NCBI RefSeq assembly: GCF_024437735.1
Contig: NZ_JANFQO010000021.1
Span: 1 to 64,000 of the forward strand
Length of the DNA: 64,000 nt
Source of the DNA: Tahibacter harae
GTDB lineage: Bacteria > Pseudomonadota > Gammaproteobacteria > Xanthomonadales > Rhodanobacteraceae
Direction of reading: 5' to 3'
A program made the position numbers and the translations under genes. Below the pieces are notes generated by a model that was not told the DNA's origin, ran no database searches, and saw only the letters and a list, made by a program, of their open reading frames with translations. Below are positions 29,917-40,087 of this stretch, piece by piece. How positions within the stretch are numbered: position 1 is the stretch's first letter; each line of letters begins with the position of its first letter.

Positions 29917-30438
29917 TCAGCGGCCCAATGCCTTTCCGATTTTCAGGCGGATACCGGAAACCTGTCCTTTCTGGTTGTAGAAGATTTCCCCGCAGACGAA
30001 ATCCGACGAGTACGAAAACTCGTCGAACGCTATCTCCAGGGATCCGCTCAGCGCGTACCAGTGCGTGGTGAATTGCCGCGACTGACGGATTGTCGTCAGA
30101 TTGACCGTGGTATCTGAATCGGGCCCGTCCAGTTCCATGGACAGCAGCGGTATTTCCCGGGTGCGCGGAATCTCCCTTGAATAATGCCGCCGCGTTTCAT
30201 CCCAGTTTCCGGGATAGATCCCCAGCAGCTCGACGCCTGAAATCACGCCGCCGCGCATTTCAAGGCTGACGATTTCCCCGGATTTCCTGATGGCCCGCAA
30301 TCCCGTGAGGCGCCTTTCCTGGGACTCGTGCCAGCCGCCAAGATCGAAACTGATATCGATGAGGCTTGCGTCGTTGTACACGGACAAGGACGGATCCTGG
30401 TCCAGCCAGAACGCCCCGGTGCGCAGGAGCTGGATCAT
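29917..30438 (-). CDS. Hypothetical cytoplasmic protein, base composition unlike its neighbours
   Basis: 173 residues, no signal peptide or membrane helix, aromatic- and acid-rich (FWLDQDPSLSVYND, DFVCGEIFYNQKGQVSGIRLKIGK). Codons use A/T far more than flanking genes; by eye it is about 55% GC against about 70%. It sits alone in the gap between a LysR gene and the second purine block. Composition and the small acidic beta-rich look would fit a horizontally acquired gene, for example an orphan immunity protein, but no family is recognised and no toxin gene is adjacent. Confidence 0.65.
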   Translation of the reverse strand: MIQLLRTGAFWLDQDPSLSVYNDASLIDISFDLGGWHESQERRLTGLRAIRKSGEIVSLEMRGGVISGVELLGIYPGNWDETRRHYSREIPRTREIPLLSMELDGPDSDTTVNLTTIRQSRQFTTHWYALSGSLEIAFDEFSYSSDFVCGEIFYNQKGQVSGIRLKIGKALGR

Positions 30439-30549
30439 GACGGCGGTCTCCGGATGGCTGTGCGCGTGCGCGGCGATGAGCGCCTGCAGGGAAGTGCGTA
30501 GATGCGGCGTCGAAGGCGTGGTTCCGCAGCGCTAGATCCGGCAGCCTCG

Positions 30550-31071
30550 TCAGATTGCCGCCGCGACTATCCGATAGGCCGCGGAAAGCTCCACTTCATC
30601 GCAATTGTTCCCCGGCCCGGCCCGGTCGATCACCAGGAAATCGCTGGTTTGTTCCAGCGCCAGCAGCGGGTAATGCCAGGTTCCCGGCCGGTAATTCACG
30701 CCCTGGCCGTCGCGCGCGAGAAACGCCCGCGGTACAGCCGCCGGATCCTCGGCGACCACGACGAGGTACGGTCGCTGCGACAGCGGCACAAAGGCCTGGC
30801 TGCCCAGCGGATGGCGTTCCAGCATGGTCACGGTGAAGGGCAGTTCGCGCGGCTGGGCGCGGAACAGGCTGAGTACGGGGCGGCCGCCTTCGCGGCTGGT
30901 GTCGATGGCGGCCAGGTCGTGGAAGCGCGTGGTGGTGCCGGCGTTGATGGCGTAGTGGCTGGCCGCGGCGGCGGCTTCGATCACGTCGCCGAACGGGGCG
31001 AAGGCGGCGCGGGTCAGCGGTTCCACGCGCAGCGTGACAAGGTCGGCCGCGGTGGCGGTAGCGGGATTCAT
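30550..31071 (-). CDS. allA: Ureidoglycolate lyase
   Basis: 173 residues from the ATG at 31071. Family landmarks are [49 protein letters not shown] and a C-terminal DFLVIDRAG. It splits ureidoglycolate into glyoxylate and urea, the last step of this route. It lies 49 bases after the allantoicase stop on the same strand and ends the minus purine block. Confidence 0.93.
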   Translation of the reverse strand: MNPATATAADLVTLRVEPLTRAAFAPFGDVIEAAAAASHYAINAGTTTRFHDLAAIDTSREGGRPVLSLFRAQPRELPFTVTMLERHPLGSQAFVPLSQRPYLVVVAEDPAAVPRAFLARDGQGVNYRPGTWHYPLLALEQTSDFLVIDRAGPGNNCDEVELSAAYRIVAAAI

Positions 31072-31120
31072 GCGCTGCGGTCCTGGCGGCGGCAGGGAGC
31101 GTAAACGCAGGCCGCGCGCA

Positions 31121-32128
31121 TCATGCCGGCCTGCCGCGCAGGCGCAGGCGCGAGACGCCGCCGTCCGGGTGGATGTTGAAGCGCACATGCGTGATCGGCG
31201 CATGCGCCAGTATCTCGCCGCGGAAATGGTGCTGGTGATCCATCTGCAGTTTCTGCTCGGGCAGCAGCAGCGGCCAGAACATGGCCTGGGTCACCAGCGA
31301 CTGCGGCGTGCCGGCGGCGACGCTGGCGCCCTGTAGCGAGCAGCGGTCGGGGAAATTGCCTTTGAAATGGCAGGTGTCCACTTCAATCGCCTCGATGCTG
31401 CCGGGCAGGGCCAGGGCGATGATGCACCAGTCGTTGCCGGGCTCGCGCCGGCGCCGGGTTTCCCAGCCGTCGCCCATGTTGACGCCGCGGCCGGGCAGCA
31501 GCAGGCGGCTGGCCAGACCGAAATGTTCGTTGTTGGCGGCGACTACATGCGCGCCGTTGAGTGCGCTGGCCAGATCGACCAGGCCGTCTTCCTCCGGTTC
31601 GCCGCCGAACTGCGGCGTGGCGAAGACGCGCAGCCGCGCCAGGCCGCCATCGGGATACAGGTTCACGCGCAGGTGCGTGCAGGGCGTCTCGTCGCCGATG
31701 GCGAAGTAATGATGGCTGTTGCCGCCGAGGTTCACCGGCGGCAGCAGCGGCGTCCATTCGGTGCTGGCATCCGGATCGCTGCCGATCAGGTAGCAAGCCT
31801 CGATCGAAGCCGCCGGCGGAAAATTGCCGGTGAAATGGCTGGTATCCAGATCCACGCCGTGGACGCGGCCGGGCCGGGCCAGGCGCACCACGCACCAGTC
31901 GTGGCCGCTTGTGCGCTTGCGCCGCGATTCCCAGCCGTCCATCCATTTGCCGTTGTCGTCGTACTTGCCGGGAATGAACACGGCGGGCTCGGGATTGAGC
32001 ATGCGCGACTTGTCGGCGAAAAAATCGTCGCTGGCCGCCAGTGCGACCGCGCCCAGGCGCGCATCGGCCAGGTTCACATGGCGGCGGACGAATTCGGGGG
32101 CGGCGGGATCGGCGGCGGCGACGGCCAT
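31121..32128 (-). CDS. alc: Allantoicase
   Basis: 335 residues from ATG 32128, preferred over an in-frame TTG at 32146 because GAGG sits 8 bases before the ATG. The protein is two allantoicase repeats: each carries a W-E-(S/T)-R-R segment (DGWESRRKR and DGWETRRRR), a D-W-C segment ([10 protein letters not shown] and [10 protein letters not shown]), an H-F-x-G-N-F-P segment and a closing HxR(V/F)N-(L/I) strand with PDGG. It hydrolyses allantoate to ureidoglycolate and urea. Genes before and after act on its substrate chain. Confidence 0.94.
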   Translation of the reverse strand: MAVAAADPAAPEFVRRHVNLADARLGAVALAASDDFFADKSRMLNPEPAVFIPGKYDDNGKWMDGWESRRKRTSGHDWCVVRLARPGRVHGVDLDTSHFTGNFPPAASIEACYLIGSDPDASTEWTPLLPPVNLGGNSHHYFAIGDETPCTHLRVNLYPDGGLARLRVFATPQFGGEPEEDGLVDLASALNGAHVVAANNEHFGLASRLLLPGRGVNMGDGWETRRRREPGNDWCIIALALPGSIEAIEVDTCHFKGNFPDRCSLQGASVAAGTPQSLVTQAMFWPLLLPEQKLQMDHQHHFRGEILAHAPITHVRFNIHPDGGVSRLRLRGRPA

Positions 32129-32231
32129 GCGGGACAACCTCGGCAATGCGGATGGTGCCGCGATCCTGCACCGGCCGGGAAAAAAGGTCGAGAGGCGCGC
32201 GGCCGCGGCGGCGCGGTACCGCCGTGCCTTG

Positions 32232-33026
32232 CTAGGCCTGGCCTTGCTGATACTTGCGCGAGGACTGCTCCCAGCTCAGCAGCGGTGCATGCAGCACACC
32301 GTCGCTGTCGAGCTGCGCCGCGAGCGGGTCCACCAGTTCGAGGGCGAACGCGCGGCCGTTGGCGTCGATGTCCTGCACGATCACGTCCAGTGTGGCCGAA
32401 GCGTCCTGCTCGGCGACGAACCAGTGCACATTGCCTTCGCGCGCGCTGATCGCGGCGCTGAAGCCGGGGCCGGCACGGGTGTCCAGGCGCGGGCGCAGGC
32501 GCAGCGCGCCGGCATCGCGGCCCAGCCTGTCATAGGTGCGCACGTGCAGCTTGCCGGCGACCACGGTATGCGCCGAGACCATGCCGCGATGGCCGTGCGG
32601 CGTGATGACCTGGCCCTTGGCGAAGACGAAATACGCCGCGGCGAAGGCGGCGCGGCGAAGGCTGCCGTCGACGTCGGCCAGCGTGACGAAGCTCTTCACC
32701 GGATCTTTGCCAGTGCGCGTCAGGGTTTCGAGCGCGCGCTGGAATTGCAGTTGCGGCAGGAATTCTTGCAGTGCCGTGGCGCCGTTGAGCGCATCAATTT
32801 CGCGGCGCCAGCCGGCGCTGGCGATGCGGGCGGCCTTGAGCTGCTGCGACAGGTGTTCCACGCGCTGCAGCCAGTCGCGTGCATCGCGCGCGCCGGCCAT
32901 GCGCGGGTCGGCGCGCAGCAGCGGGGCGAGGGCGCAGGCGCTGGCGAACAGGCCGATTTCAGCCAGGAAGCGGCGGCGCGGAATGGCCGCGGCGGTTTCG
33001 GAGGCAGCTTGCTTTTTCCTGGCCAT
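32232..33026 (-). CDS. Exported cupin-like protein of unknown function in the purine block
   Basis: 264 residues from ATG 33026; the longer open frame upstream has no ribosome site. The N-terminus [28 protein letters not shown] looks like a twin-arginine or Sec signal. The later part has [27 protein letters not shown], with the spaced histidines and beta-strand pattern of a cupin metal site. It lies 103 bases upstream of allantoicase in the same direction and may be co-transcribed. I know of no purine enzyme of this type; an exported metal-dependent dioxygenase-like fold is inference. Confidence 0.7.
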   Translation of the reverse strand: MARKKQAASETAAAIPRRRFLAEIGLFASACALAPLLRADPRMAGARDARDWLQRVEHLSQQLKAARIASAGWRREIDALNGATALQEFLPQLQFQRALETLTRTGKDPVKSFVTLADVDGSLRRAAFAAAYFVFAKGQVITPHGHRGMVSAHTVVAGKLHVRTYDRLGRDAGALRLRPRLDTRAGPGFSAAISAREGNVHWFVAEQDASATLDVIVQDIDANGRAFALELVDPLAAQLDSDGVLHAPLLSWEQSSRKYQQGQA

Positions 33027-33251
33027 GGCGCGTGCGAAGTCGGCGGAGACGTCGGCCAAACTGTCTGCGCGGCCGGCCCGGCGCGGGCCGGAAATCTGGC
33101 TTTTTCCGGGCGCGGCGCGGTGATTGTCGAAATCCCGCCGCGTCACCTCGAACGCCGGGGGCCGGTGCGCCACGACGCACTGCACCGGCGGTCGTTCCGC
33201 CGGCGCAGATGCGGCAGAGCGCGGATGCCTGCCCCGCGTTGTTGCGTCGGC

Positions 33252-34559
33252 TCAGAAACCGCTGCGGAAGATCCCGTCGCCGTCCAGCCAGGCGCCGGCA
33301 TAGTGCGTGCGGCCGTTGCCGCCGTTGTAGATGCCGGCCAGGATCAGGCGGCCGGGCGCTAGCATCACGCCGGCCAGGGTCAGCAGCGGATAGCCCGATC
33401 CGGTCAGCACGCTGCGCTTTCCCTGCACGCCGAAGGTTTCGTCGGGCTGGCCGTTGGCGAGCAGGCGTACCAGGCGCACGGCGCGCTCGGGTTCGACCAC
33501 GGGACGGCCTATCACCAGTTTGCCGTCGGCGCCCAGGGCGGCCATGACGTCGTAGACCGCGCCAGAGCGTTCCTCGCCGGCGAAATCGACGATGCGCACG
33601 CCGCCGTTGCCGTAGCTGGTATCGGGCTGGCCGTCGGCGAGCAGGCGCAGCACGGTGATGCGGCCTACGTTGCTGGCGCCGGCGGCGAGGTTGCTGGTGC
33701 CTATGGCCAGGATGCGGCCGTCGGGCAGCGGCAGGAGCTTTTTCACGTAGCCGCGCTGGTCCGGCGTGAAGCTGGCCGTGCCCTGCGTGCCGAAGCTGGT
33801 GTCCAGGCTGCCGTCGGGCAGCAGCCGGCGCACGATCATGGGATATTCGTTGGCCGTGAATGTCGCGCCGCCGAGCAGGATGCGGCCCTGGGCATCGCGC
33901 GCGAAGCTGAGTATGGCGGCGTTGTTGGGCAGGTTGAGCTGGCCCGTGCCGTTCCAGCTGGTATCGAGCTGGCCGGCGGCATCGAAGCGCACGATGGCGT
34001 CGGGCACCTTGTCGATCAGCAGCCAGGCGCGGCCGCTTTCGTCGACCTGCATATCCGCAAGTACGTCCTGGCTGGTGCCGGGATCGATCTGGTTGCGGCC
34101 GAGGTTGCCGTAGCTCTGGTCCAGCGCGCCGTTGGGCAGCAGCCGCGCGATGCCCACGTCATAGCTGCTGCCGACGCGGCCGGCGACCAGCCATTTGCCG
34201 CCGGGGGCGCGCACGATGCGGTTGCCGTAGGCCGGATAGTCCGCGGCGCCGTTGCTGAAATCCACCTGGGCGAAGCCGCCGCTGCCGAAGCCGCTGTCGA
34301 TGGCGCCGTTGGGCAGGAACCGGGCCACGGCAAAGCGCGCGGCGATGCTGCCGTTGGTGACGCCGGTCACGCCGGCTACGACGATGCTGCCGTCCTCGCC
34401 CAGTGCCGCGCCGGATTCGCCGAGCTGGTACAGCGGTCCCTGGATGCTGTTGATCGCCAGATTGCCGGAAGCGAAGCCGGGATCGGGGTCGCCGTCGGCG
34501 GCCAGCAGCGGTGCGGCGGCGCCGCACAGGGCGGCGAAGAGCAGGGGGCGCATTTTCAT
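33252..34559 (-). CDS. Secreted delta-60 repeat protein
   Basis: 435 residues. Signal peptide MKMRPLLFAALCGAAAPLLA. The mature protein is about seven tandem blade-like repeats of 50-60 residues with the delta-60 pattern: L-(L/P)-(N/D)-G-x-(I/L/P)-D-x-(S/G)-(F/Y)-G-x-x-G, e.g. LLPNGALDQSYGNLG, LLPDGSLDTSFGTQG and LLANGQPDETFGVQG. The fold is likely a beta-propeller. Function unknown; probably periplasmic or surface. It sits between uraD and the cupin-like gene with no obvious purine link. Confidence 0.85.
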   Translation of the reverse strand: MKMRPLLFAALCGAAAPLLAADGDPDPGFASGNLAINSIQGPLYQLGESGAALGEDGSIVVAGVTGVTNGSIAARFAVARFLPNGAIDSGFGSGGFAQVDFSNGAADYPAYGNRIVRAPGGKWLVAGRVGSSYDVGIARLLPNGALDQSYGNLGRNQIDPGTSQDVLADMQVDESGRAWLLIDKVPDAIVRFDAAGQLDTSWNGTGQLNLPNNAAILSFARDAQGRILLGGATFTANEYPMIVRRLLPDGSLDTSFGTQGTASFTPDQRGYVKKLLPLPDGRILAIGTSNLAAGASNVGRITVLRLLADGQPDTSYGNGGVRIVDFAGEERSGAVYDVMAALGADGKLVIGRPVVEPERAVRLVRLLANGQPDETFGVQGKRSVLTGSGYPLLTLAGVMLAPGRLILAGIYNGGNGRTHYAGAWLDGDGIFRSGF

Positions 34560-34655
34560 CGGACTTGCCTTTCTGTCGCGCAGGGCGGAAGTGCTGCCTG
34601 CGCAGGCAAGGACGGAACCGCGTCGCGGAAACCGTCGCGGCTTGCCGAGGTGCGG

Positions 34656-35162
34656 TCAGGCCTGCAACAAGGCCTCCAGGCGCAGGCGCGCAATGCGTTC
34701 GACCTGATGCAGGGCTTCGGCGAATTCCTCGTCGCGCGGGTTGTCCACGCGCGCGGCCATGTTGGCCAGGATGCTGTCGCGGGTATGGCCGCGCACCGCC
34801 AGGATGAAGGGAAAGCCGAAGCGTTGCTCGTACTGTGCGTTGAGTTCGTGCAGGCGCGCATATTCCCCGGGGCTGCACTGGTCCAGGCCGGCGCCCTGCT
34901 GTTCCCGGGTGGACGATTCCGTCAGCTCGCCGCGCAGCGCGGCCTTGCCGGCCAGCTGCGGATGGGCGCGCAGCAGGGCGAGCTGGGCTTCCTCGCCCGC
35001 ATCGACCACGGCCTTGCACATGGCCGCATGCAAGGCATCGAGGCTGGCAAAGGGACGCAGCGGCCAGGCTTCCTCGGCTACCCAGGGCGAATGTTCGAAG
35101 ATGCCGCCCAGCGTGGCGCGGAACGCGGCGAGATCCAGCTGATCGAGTTCGTCCAGGGTCAT
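34656..35162 (-). CDS. uraD: OHCU decarboxylase
   Basis: 168 residues from the ATG at 35162, which overlaps the puuE stop (ATGA at 35159-35162). Motifs include GGIFEHSPWVAEEAW with the catalytic His, LRAHPQLAGKAAL, and NAQYEQRFGFPFILAVRG, all characteristic. It decarboxylates OHCU to S-allantoin, the substrate of the coupled allantoinase. It completes the urate-to-allantoin step begun by PuuD and UraH in the other block. Confidence 0.95.
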   Translation of the reverse strand: MTLDELDQLDLAAFRATLGGIFEHSPWVAEEAWPLRPFASLDALHAAMCKAVVDAGEEAQLALLRAHPQLAGKAALRGELTESSTREQQGAGLDQCSPGEYARLHELNAQYEQRFGFPFILAVRGHTRDSILANMAARVDNPRDEEFAEALHQVERIARLRLEALLQA

Positions 35163-36091
35163 GCGGCCTCCACAAAAGGATGACGGCGTATCCAATGCTG
35201 AGCGATGTCGATGCGGCGGCAGACCCACACGTGTTCGTGCCGCGCGATGTGATCGAGGAAGCGCTGCAGCGCGATGAAACGGCCGGGCCGGCCGAGCAGG
35301 CGGCAGTGCATGCCTACCGACAGCATGCGCGGCGTATGTTCACCCTCGGCGTAGAGCACGTCGAAGCTGTCGCGCAGGTAGTCGTAGAACTGGGTCGCGG
35401 TGTTGAAGCCCTGTGGCGTGGCGAAGCGCATGTCGTTCACGTCCAGCGTATATGGCACCACCAGATGCGGCTTGCGGCTGCCGTCGGCGAGCGTCACCTG
35501 CGTCCAGAAGGGCAGGTCGTCGCCGTAGTAGTCCGAGTCGTAGACGAAGCCGCCGTGTTCCACCACCAGGCGCCGCGTGTTCGGGCTGTCGCGCCCGGTA
35601 TACCAGCCCAGCGGCGCGCTGCCGGTGAGTTCGCGCTGTATCGCCACGGCGCGCTGCAGGTGTTCGCGTTCCTGCGCCTCGTCCATGTGCTGGTAATGGA
35701 TCCAGCGCCAGCCGTGCGAGGCGATTTCGTGGCCGGCCTCGACGCAGGCGCGGGTGAATTCGGGATTGCGCTGCAGCGCCATGGCCACGCCGAATACGGT
35801 CAGCGGCAGGCCGCGGCGCCCGAACTCGCGCAGGATGCGCCAGGCGCCGACGCGCGAGCCGTATTCGTAGATCGATTCCATGCTCATGTGACGCGCCGGA
35901 TAGCTGGCCGCGCCGACGATCTCGGACAGGAACTGTTCGCTGCCGGCGTCGCCGTGCAGCACGCAGTTCTCGCCGCCTTCCTCGTAATTGAGCACGAACT
36001 GCACGGCGATGCGCGCGCCGCCGGGCCAGTCGGCCCGGGGCGGATTCGCGCCGTAGCCGACGAGGTCGCGCGGGTAGTCGGATGAGGCCAT
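35159..36091 (-). CDS. puuE: Allantoinase, polysaccharide-deacetylase fold
   Basis: 310 residues, the length of PuuE. Diagnostic segments are YPRDLVGYGANPP, QFVLNYEEGGENCVLHGD, ASHGWRWIHYQ, GWYTGRDSPNTRRL and SVGMHCRLLGRPGR. Unlike amidohydrolase-type allantoinases it belongs to the NodB/polysaccharide-deacetylase fold. It opens the allantoin ring to give allantoate. First gene of the minus purine block and translationally coupled to uraD; the block continues toward alc and allA. Confidence 0.95.
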   Translation of the reverse strand: MASSDYPRDLVGYGANPPRADWPGGARIAVQFVLNYEEGGENCVLHGDAGSEQFLSEIVGAASYPARHMSMESIYEYGSRVGAWRILREFGRRGLPLTVFGVAMALQRNPEFTRACVEAGHEIASHGWRWIHYQHMDEAQEREHLQRAVAIQRELTGSAPLGWYTGRDSPNTRRLVVEHGGFVYDSDYYGDDLPFWTQVTLADGSRKPHLVVPYTLDVNDMRFATPQGFNTATQFYDYLRDSFDVLYAEGEHTPRMLSVGMHCRLLGRPGRFIALQRFLDHIARHEHVWVCRRIDIAQHWIRRHPFVEAA

Positions 36092-36198
36092 GGGCGCTGC
36101 TCTGGCTGAACGAACGCGCAGTGTCGGCGCTGCCGCGTCCGCTGCGCAAGCTGCGGCGCGGCCGCAAGGCCGGCGCGAGTTGCTAGAGTTGCGTTTTC

Positions 36199-38085
36199 AT
36201 GACAGCGAACCGATCCATGCCGGAAGTCATGCCGTCGTTCCGCTCGCGCCGCGCCGCAGCGCTGCTGCGCGCCTGCGCGCCGCTGGCCGGCTGGCCACTG
36301 CTGGCCCTGTTGCTGGCGACCGCGGCCGCGCTGTGGCTGGATCCGCTGTTTGCGCACAGCGGCGACAGCCTTGGCGGCTGGCTGGTGCTGGCGCTGCTCA
36401 ATGCGCTGCCGTGCGCGCTGCTGCTGGTGCTGCTGCTGGCACTGAGCCGGCGCCTGCTGGTTTCGGCGGTTGCCGCGGCGGCGCTGTATGCGGTGCTGGT
36501 CGCGGTCAGCGCGGTCAAGCTGGAGCAACTGGGACTGCCGTTATTGCCGGCGGATTTCGGTTTTCTCGGCAGCGGCGGCGGCCTCAGCCTGTTCTGGCAT
36601 TACGTCGAAGCCCGCCAGGTGCTGCTGCTGGGCGGCCTGGTCCTGCTGCTGCTGGCAGCGGCCTGGGCCGAACCGGCGCAGCGGCTGCCGCTGCGCCTGC
36701 GCGCCGGTCTTGCTGTGGTCGCGCTCGCCGGGCTCGGCAGCCTGCTCGCGGGCGCCCCGTTCTGGCGCGAACGCTACGACGGCTGGAATCGCGGCTTCGA
36801 GCCCTGGTCGCCGGCGGAAACCGTGGCCCGCCTCGGCGTGGTGCCGACCTTGCTGATGTACCGCTGGGAACTCACCCACGCCGACCGCCAGGCGCCGGAC
36901 CGCGACCGCGTCCTTGAATTCATCGCCGAGCATGCCGCTGCCTTTGGCCGCAGCGCCGCGCTGGAACCCGCGGCGCAGGCGCCGGACATCATCGTGGTGC
37001 AGAGCGAATCCTTTTTCGATCCGGCCCGCCTGGTCGGCCTGGAGCCGGCCGACAGCCTGCCGAATTTCCGCCGCCTCGCCGCCGAATCCTGGTCCGGCGA
37101 GATGCAGGTGCCCACGTTTGCCGGCGGCACCATCCGCACCGAGTTTGAAGTACTCAGCGGCGTGCCGCTGGCTGCCTTCCGCGGCGTGGAATATCCGTAT
37201 TTCGAGCTGGTCGACGCGCCCATGCCCGGGCTGATGCGCACCCTGGCCGAGCATGGCTACCGTACCAGCGTGCTGCACCCCAACGACGCGGCGTTCTGGA
37301 ACCGGCGCGAAGCGCTGCGGCATCTCGGTGCGCAGCGCTTTCTCGCGCTGCCGGAATTCGCCGGCGCGCCCAAGTCCGGCCTGTTCATCGCCGATGCGGC
37401 GCTGACCGACCGCGTGCTGGCGGAGCTGTCCGACGACGGTCCGCCGCAGTTCCTGTTTGCCATCAGCATGGAAGCGCACGGCCCCTACGAGGTGAGCCCC
37501 GGCCTGGATCCCGCCGCGCTGGCCGAGATCGTGCTTCCCGAGGCGCTGGACGAATACGGCGCGCGCACCCTGCGCCATTTCCTGTTCCATCTGGCCGCCG
37601 CCGACCACGAGCTGGGCCGTCTGGCCGCTTTCGTGCAGCAGCGCGAGCGGCCCACGCTGCTGCTGTTCTACGGCGATCATCTGCCGGGGCTGCATTCCAG
37701 TTTTGCGCAACTGGGATTTGTGGACGGAAATTCCGCACGCAGCCAGCCGGTGCCGTATCTGATCGTGCACAACCAGCGCAAGGAGCAGCGCCTGGAGCAG
37801 ACCTGGTCGTGGATGCTGCCGGGCCTGCTGCTGGAAGCGGCTGAAGTTGCGCCGGACGCCTATCTCGCCCTGGTCGCCGCGCTGCGCCACGAACCCGCCG
37901 CGCTGCTGCCGCAGGGCGCCGGCGCGGCGCTGGATCCGCGCTTCGTCGAGCTGGCCAAGCTGCGCGTGCGCGACGAGTTCGACGCGGGCGAGTTCGCCGC
38001 CGCGCTGGCACCGGCGCCGGAAGGCCCGGCCGGCGCACCGGAATCCCCGCTGGATGCCGGCGCCGAATCCGCCGCGACCAACTGA
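36199..38085 (+). CDS. LTA-synthase-like membrane sulfatase-fold transferase
   Basis: 628 residues. About four or five membrane helices in residues 20-190 precede a periplasmic sulfatase-fold domain (about 255-560). The domain has VVQSESFFDP (metal Glu), FAGGTIRTEFEVLSG (the Thr is the predicted nucleophile), MEAHGPYE and FYGDHLPGL (metal Asp/His). This is the LtaS/OpgB type of phosphoglycerol or phosphoethanolamine transfer to envelope glycans or lipids. In a Gram-negative the acceptor may be periplasmic glucan; not shown here. Start ATG 36199 is uncertain: ATG 36217 is also possible. The C-terminal tail is Ala/Pro-rich. Confidence 0.88.
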   Translation: MTANRSMPEVMPSFRSRRAAALLRACAPLAGWPLLALLLATAAALWLDPLFAHSGDSLGGWLVLALLNALPCALLLVLLLALSRRLLVSAVAAAALYAVLVAVSAVKLEQLGLPLLPADFGFLGSGGGLSLFWHYVEARQVLLLGGLVLLLLAAAWAEPAQRLPLRLRAGLAVVALAGLGSLLAGAPFWRERYDGWNRGFEPWSPAETVARLGVVPTLLMYRWELTHADRQAPDRDRVLEFIAEHAAAFGRSAALEPAAQAPDIIVVQSESFFDPARLVGLEPADSLPNFRRLAAESWSGEMQVPTFAGGTIRTEFEVLSGVPLAAFRGVEYPYFELVDAPMPGLMRTLAEHGYRTSVLHPNDAAFWNRREALRHLGAQRFLALPEFAGAPKSGLFIADAALTDRVLAELSDDGPPQFLFAISMEAHGPYEVSPGLDPAALAEIVLPEALDEYGARTLRHFLFHLAAADHELGRLAAFVQQRERPTLLLFYGDHLPGLHSSFAQLGFVDGNSARSQPVPYLIVHNQRKEQRLEQTWSWMLPGLLLEAAEVAPDAYLALVAALRHEPAALLPQGAGAALDPRFVELAKLRVRDEFDAGEFAAALAPAPEGPAGAPESPLDAGAESAATN

Positions 38086-38173
38086 ACCGTAGCCCGCCGC
38101 GGCCGTCCGCCCGCGCTTGCCGCCGCGGCGGCCTGTGGCACACTCGCCGCCCGTTGCCGCTACAGGAGTTGCC

Positions 38174-39823
38174 ATGAGCGATGCGAACCCGGCCCGGGCC
38201 GGCCAGCCGGCCGACGCGGCCCGACTGGTGGATCTGGACGCGCTGCAGCAGGCCTATTACACGCGCCGGCCCGATCCGCAGGACCCGGCCCAGCGCGTCG
38301 CCTTCGGCACCTCGGGACATCGCGGCACATCGTTCGCCGCCAGCTTCAACGAAGATCACGTGCTGGCCATCACCCAGGCCATCTGCGAATACCGCGCGCA
38401 GCGCGGCATCGACGGTCCGCTGTTCCTGGGCATGGATACGCACGCGCTGTCGCGGCCCGCGCTGCGGACGGCGCTGGAAGTACTGGCCGCCAACGGCGTG
38501 GAGACGCGCATCGCCGCGGGCGACGAATACACGCCGACACCGGCGATCTCCCACGCCATCCTGGTACACAACCGCGGCCGCGAGCGCGGCCTTGCCGATG
38601 GCATCGTGGTGACGCCGTCGCACAATCCGCCGGAAGACGGCGGCTTCAAATACAACCCGCCCAACGGCGGCCCGGCCGATACCGCGGTCACCGGTGCGAT
38701 CGAGCAGCGCGCCAATGCGCTGCTCGCCGCCGGCCTGGCCGGCGTGCGCCGGCTGCCGTACGAACAGGCGCGGCGTGCGTCCACTACGCGCGAACATGAT
38801 TTCGTCGCCGCCTACGTGGGCGAACTGGACCAAGTGCTGGATCTGGATGCGATCCGCGCTTCCGGCATACGCCTGGGCGTGGATCCGCTGGGCGGCGCTG
38901 GCCTGGCGTACTGGCAGCGCATCGCCGAGCAGCACCGTCTGCCGCTCCAGATCGTCAACACGCGCATCGATCCGCGCTTCGGTTTCATGACGCTGGACTG
39001 GGATGGCCGCATCCGCATGGATCCGTCCTCGCGCCACGCCATGCGCGGGCTGATCGATCTGCGCGAGCGTTTCGACGTGGCCTTCGCCTGCGATCCCGAC
39101 CACGACCGCCACGGCGTGGTCACGCCCAGCGGCGGCCTGATGCTGCCGAACAACTACCTTGCCGTGATGGCGGATTACCTGTTCACCACGCGCGGCGGCT
39201 GGTCGCCGTCCGCGGCGGTGGGCAAGACCCTGGTATCCAGCGCGCTGATCGACCGTGTGGCCGCGCGGCTGGGCCGCGCGCTGTACGAGACCCCGGTGGG
39301 CTTCAAATGGTTTGTCGATGGCCTGTGCGCCGGTACGCTGGGCTTCGGCGCTGAAGAAAGCGCCGGCGCTTCGTTCCTGCGCCGGGACGGCGGTGTCTGG
39401 AGTACGGACAAGGACGGCATCGCGCCCGCGCTGCTCGCGGCGGAAATCACGGCGCGCCTGGGCAAGGATCCGTACCAGCGCTATCGCGAACTGTGCAGCG
39501 AACTGGGCGAGCCGCACAGCGACCGCGTCGATGCGCCGGCCACGGCGGAGCAGAAGAAAAAGCTGTCCAAGCTGAGCCCCGCGCAGATCAGCGCGACGGA
39601 ACTGGCGGGCGAGCCGATCACCGCCGTGCTGGACAAGGCGCCGGGCAACGGTGCCGGCATAGGCGGCATCAAGGTCACCTGCGCCAACGGCTGGTTCGCC
39701 GCGCGGCCTTCAGGCACCGAGGCGATCTACAAGATCTATGCGGAAAGCTTCCGCGGGCCGGAGCATCTGCAGCGGATACTGGCCGAGGCGCAGCAGGTGG
39801 TGGATGCGACGCTGGCGGAGTGA
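38174..39823 (+). CDS. pgm: Phosphoglucomutase, alpha-D-glucose phosphate-specific
   Basis: 549 residues, matching E. coli Pgm in length. Active-site elements are all present: GTSGHRG (44-50), [12 protein letters not shown] with phospho-Ser149, the metal loop DPDHDRHG, sugar loop GAEESAG, and phosphate loop RPSGTEA near the end. It interconverts glucose-1-phosphate and glucose-6-phosphate for glycogen, UDP-glucose and envelope sugars. Start ATG has ACAGGAG 5 bases upstream. It follows the LTA-synthase-like gene by 88 bases and ends before a strong terminator-like palindrome. Confidence 0.96.
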   Translation: MSDANPARAGQPADAARLVDLDALQQAYYTRRPDPQDPAQRVAFGTSGHRGTSFAASFNEDHVLAITQAICEYRAQRGIDGPLFLGMDTHALSRPALRTALEVLAANGVETRIAAGDEYTPTPAISHAILVHNRGRERGLADGIVVTPSHNPPEDGGFKYNPPNGGPADTAVTGAIEQRANALLAAGLAGVRRLPYEQARRASTTREHDFVAAYVGELDQVLDLDAIRASGIRLGVDPLGGAGLAYWQRIAEQHRLPLQIVNTRIDPRFGFMTLDWDGRIRMDPSSRHAMRGLIDLRERFDVAFACDPDHDRHGVVTPSGGLMLPNNYLAVMADYLFTTRGGWSPSAAVGKTLVSSALIDRVAARLGRALYETPVGFKWFVDGLCAGTLGFGAEESAGASFLRRDGGVWSTDKDGIAPALLAAEITARLGKDPYQRYRELCSELGEPHSDRVDAPATAEQKKKLSKLSPAQISATELAGEPITAVLDKAPGNGAGIGGIKVTCANGWFAARPSGTEAIYKIYAESFRGPEHLQRILAEAQQVVDATLAE

Positions 39824-40019
39824 GTGGGGTTGGTGAGCGCGGTTGTACGCAATTGCTGTCGAGGCCGCGGGGATGGCGGCGATTGGCTGCTGTCGAAGCA
39901 GCGGGTCCATAGCGTGATCGGTGCTGTGGACGCGCAGGTTTGCGCTGGATCTTTCTTTGCGCGGAGAGCTGGCGAAAAACGCGCTTCGCTGCGGGCTGAT
40001 CCGTCGCCCCCTCACCCAA

Positions 40020-40062
40020 CCCTCTCCCCAAGCGCGTAAACGCGCTTGGGGAGAGGGCTTTT
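40020..40062 (+). terminator. 17-bp-stem terminator after pgm, REP-like
   Basis: CCCTCTCCCCAAGCGCG (40020-40036) and its perfect complement (40041-40057) surround a TAAA loop and are followed by CTTTT. The left flank CCCCCTCACCCAACCCTCTC is a string I recall as dispersed in proteobacterial genomes, so this may be both a mobile palindrome and the working pgm terminator. Confidence 0.8.
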
Positions 40063-40087
40063 CCGCTGGCGGATCACCGGTTTCGCG

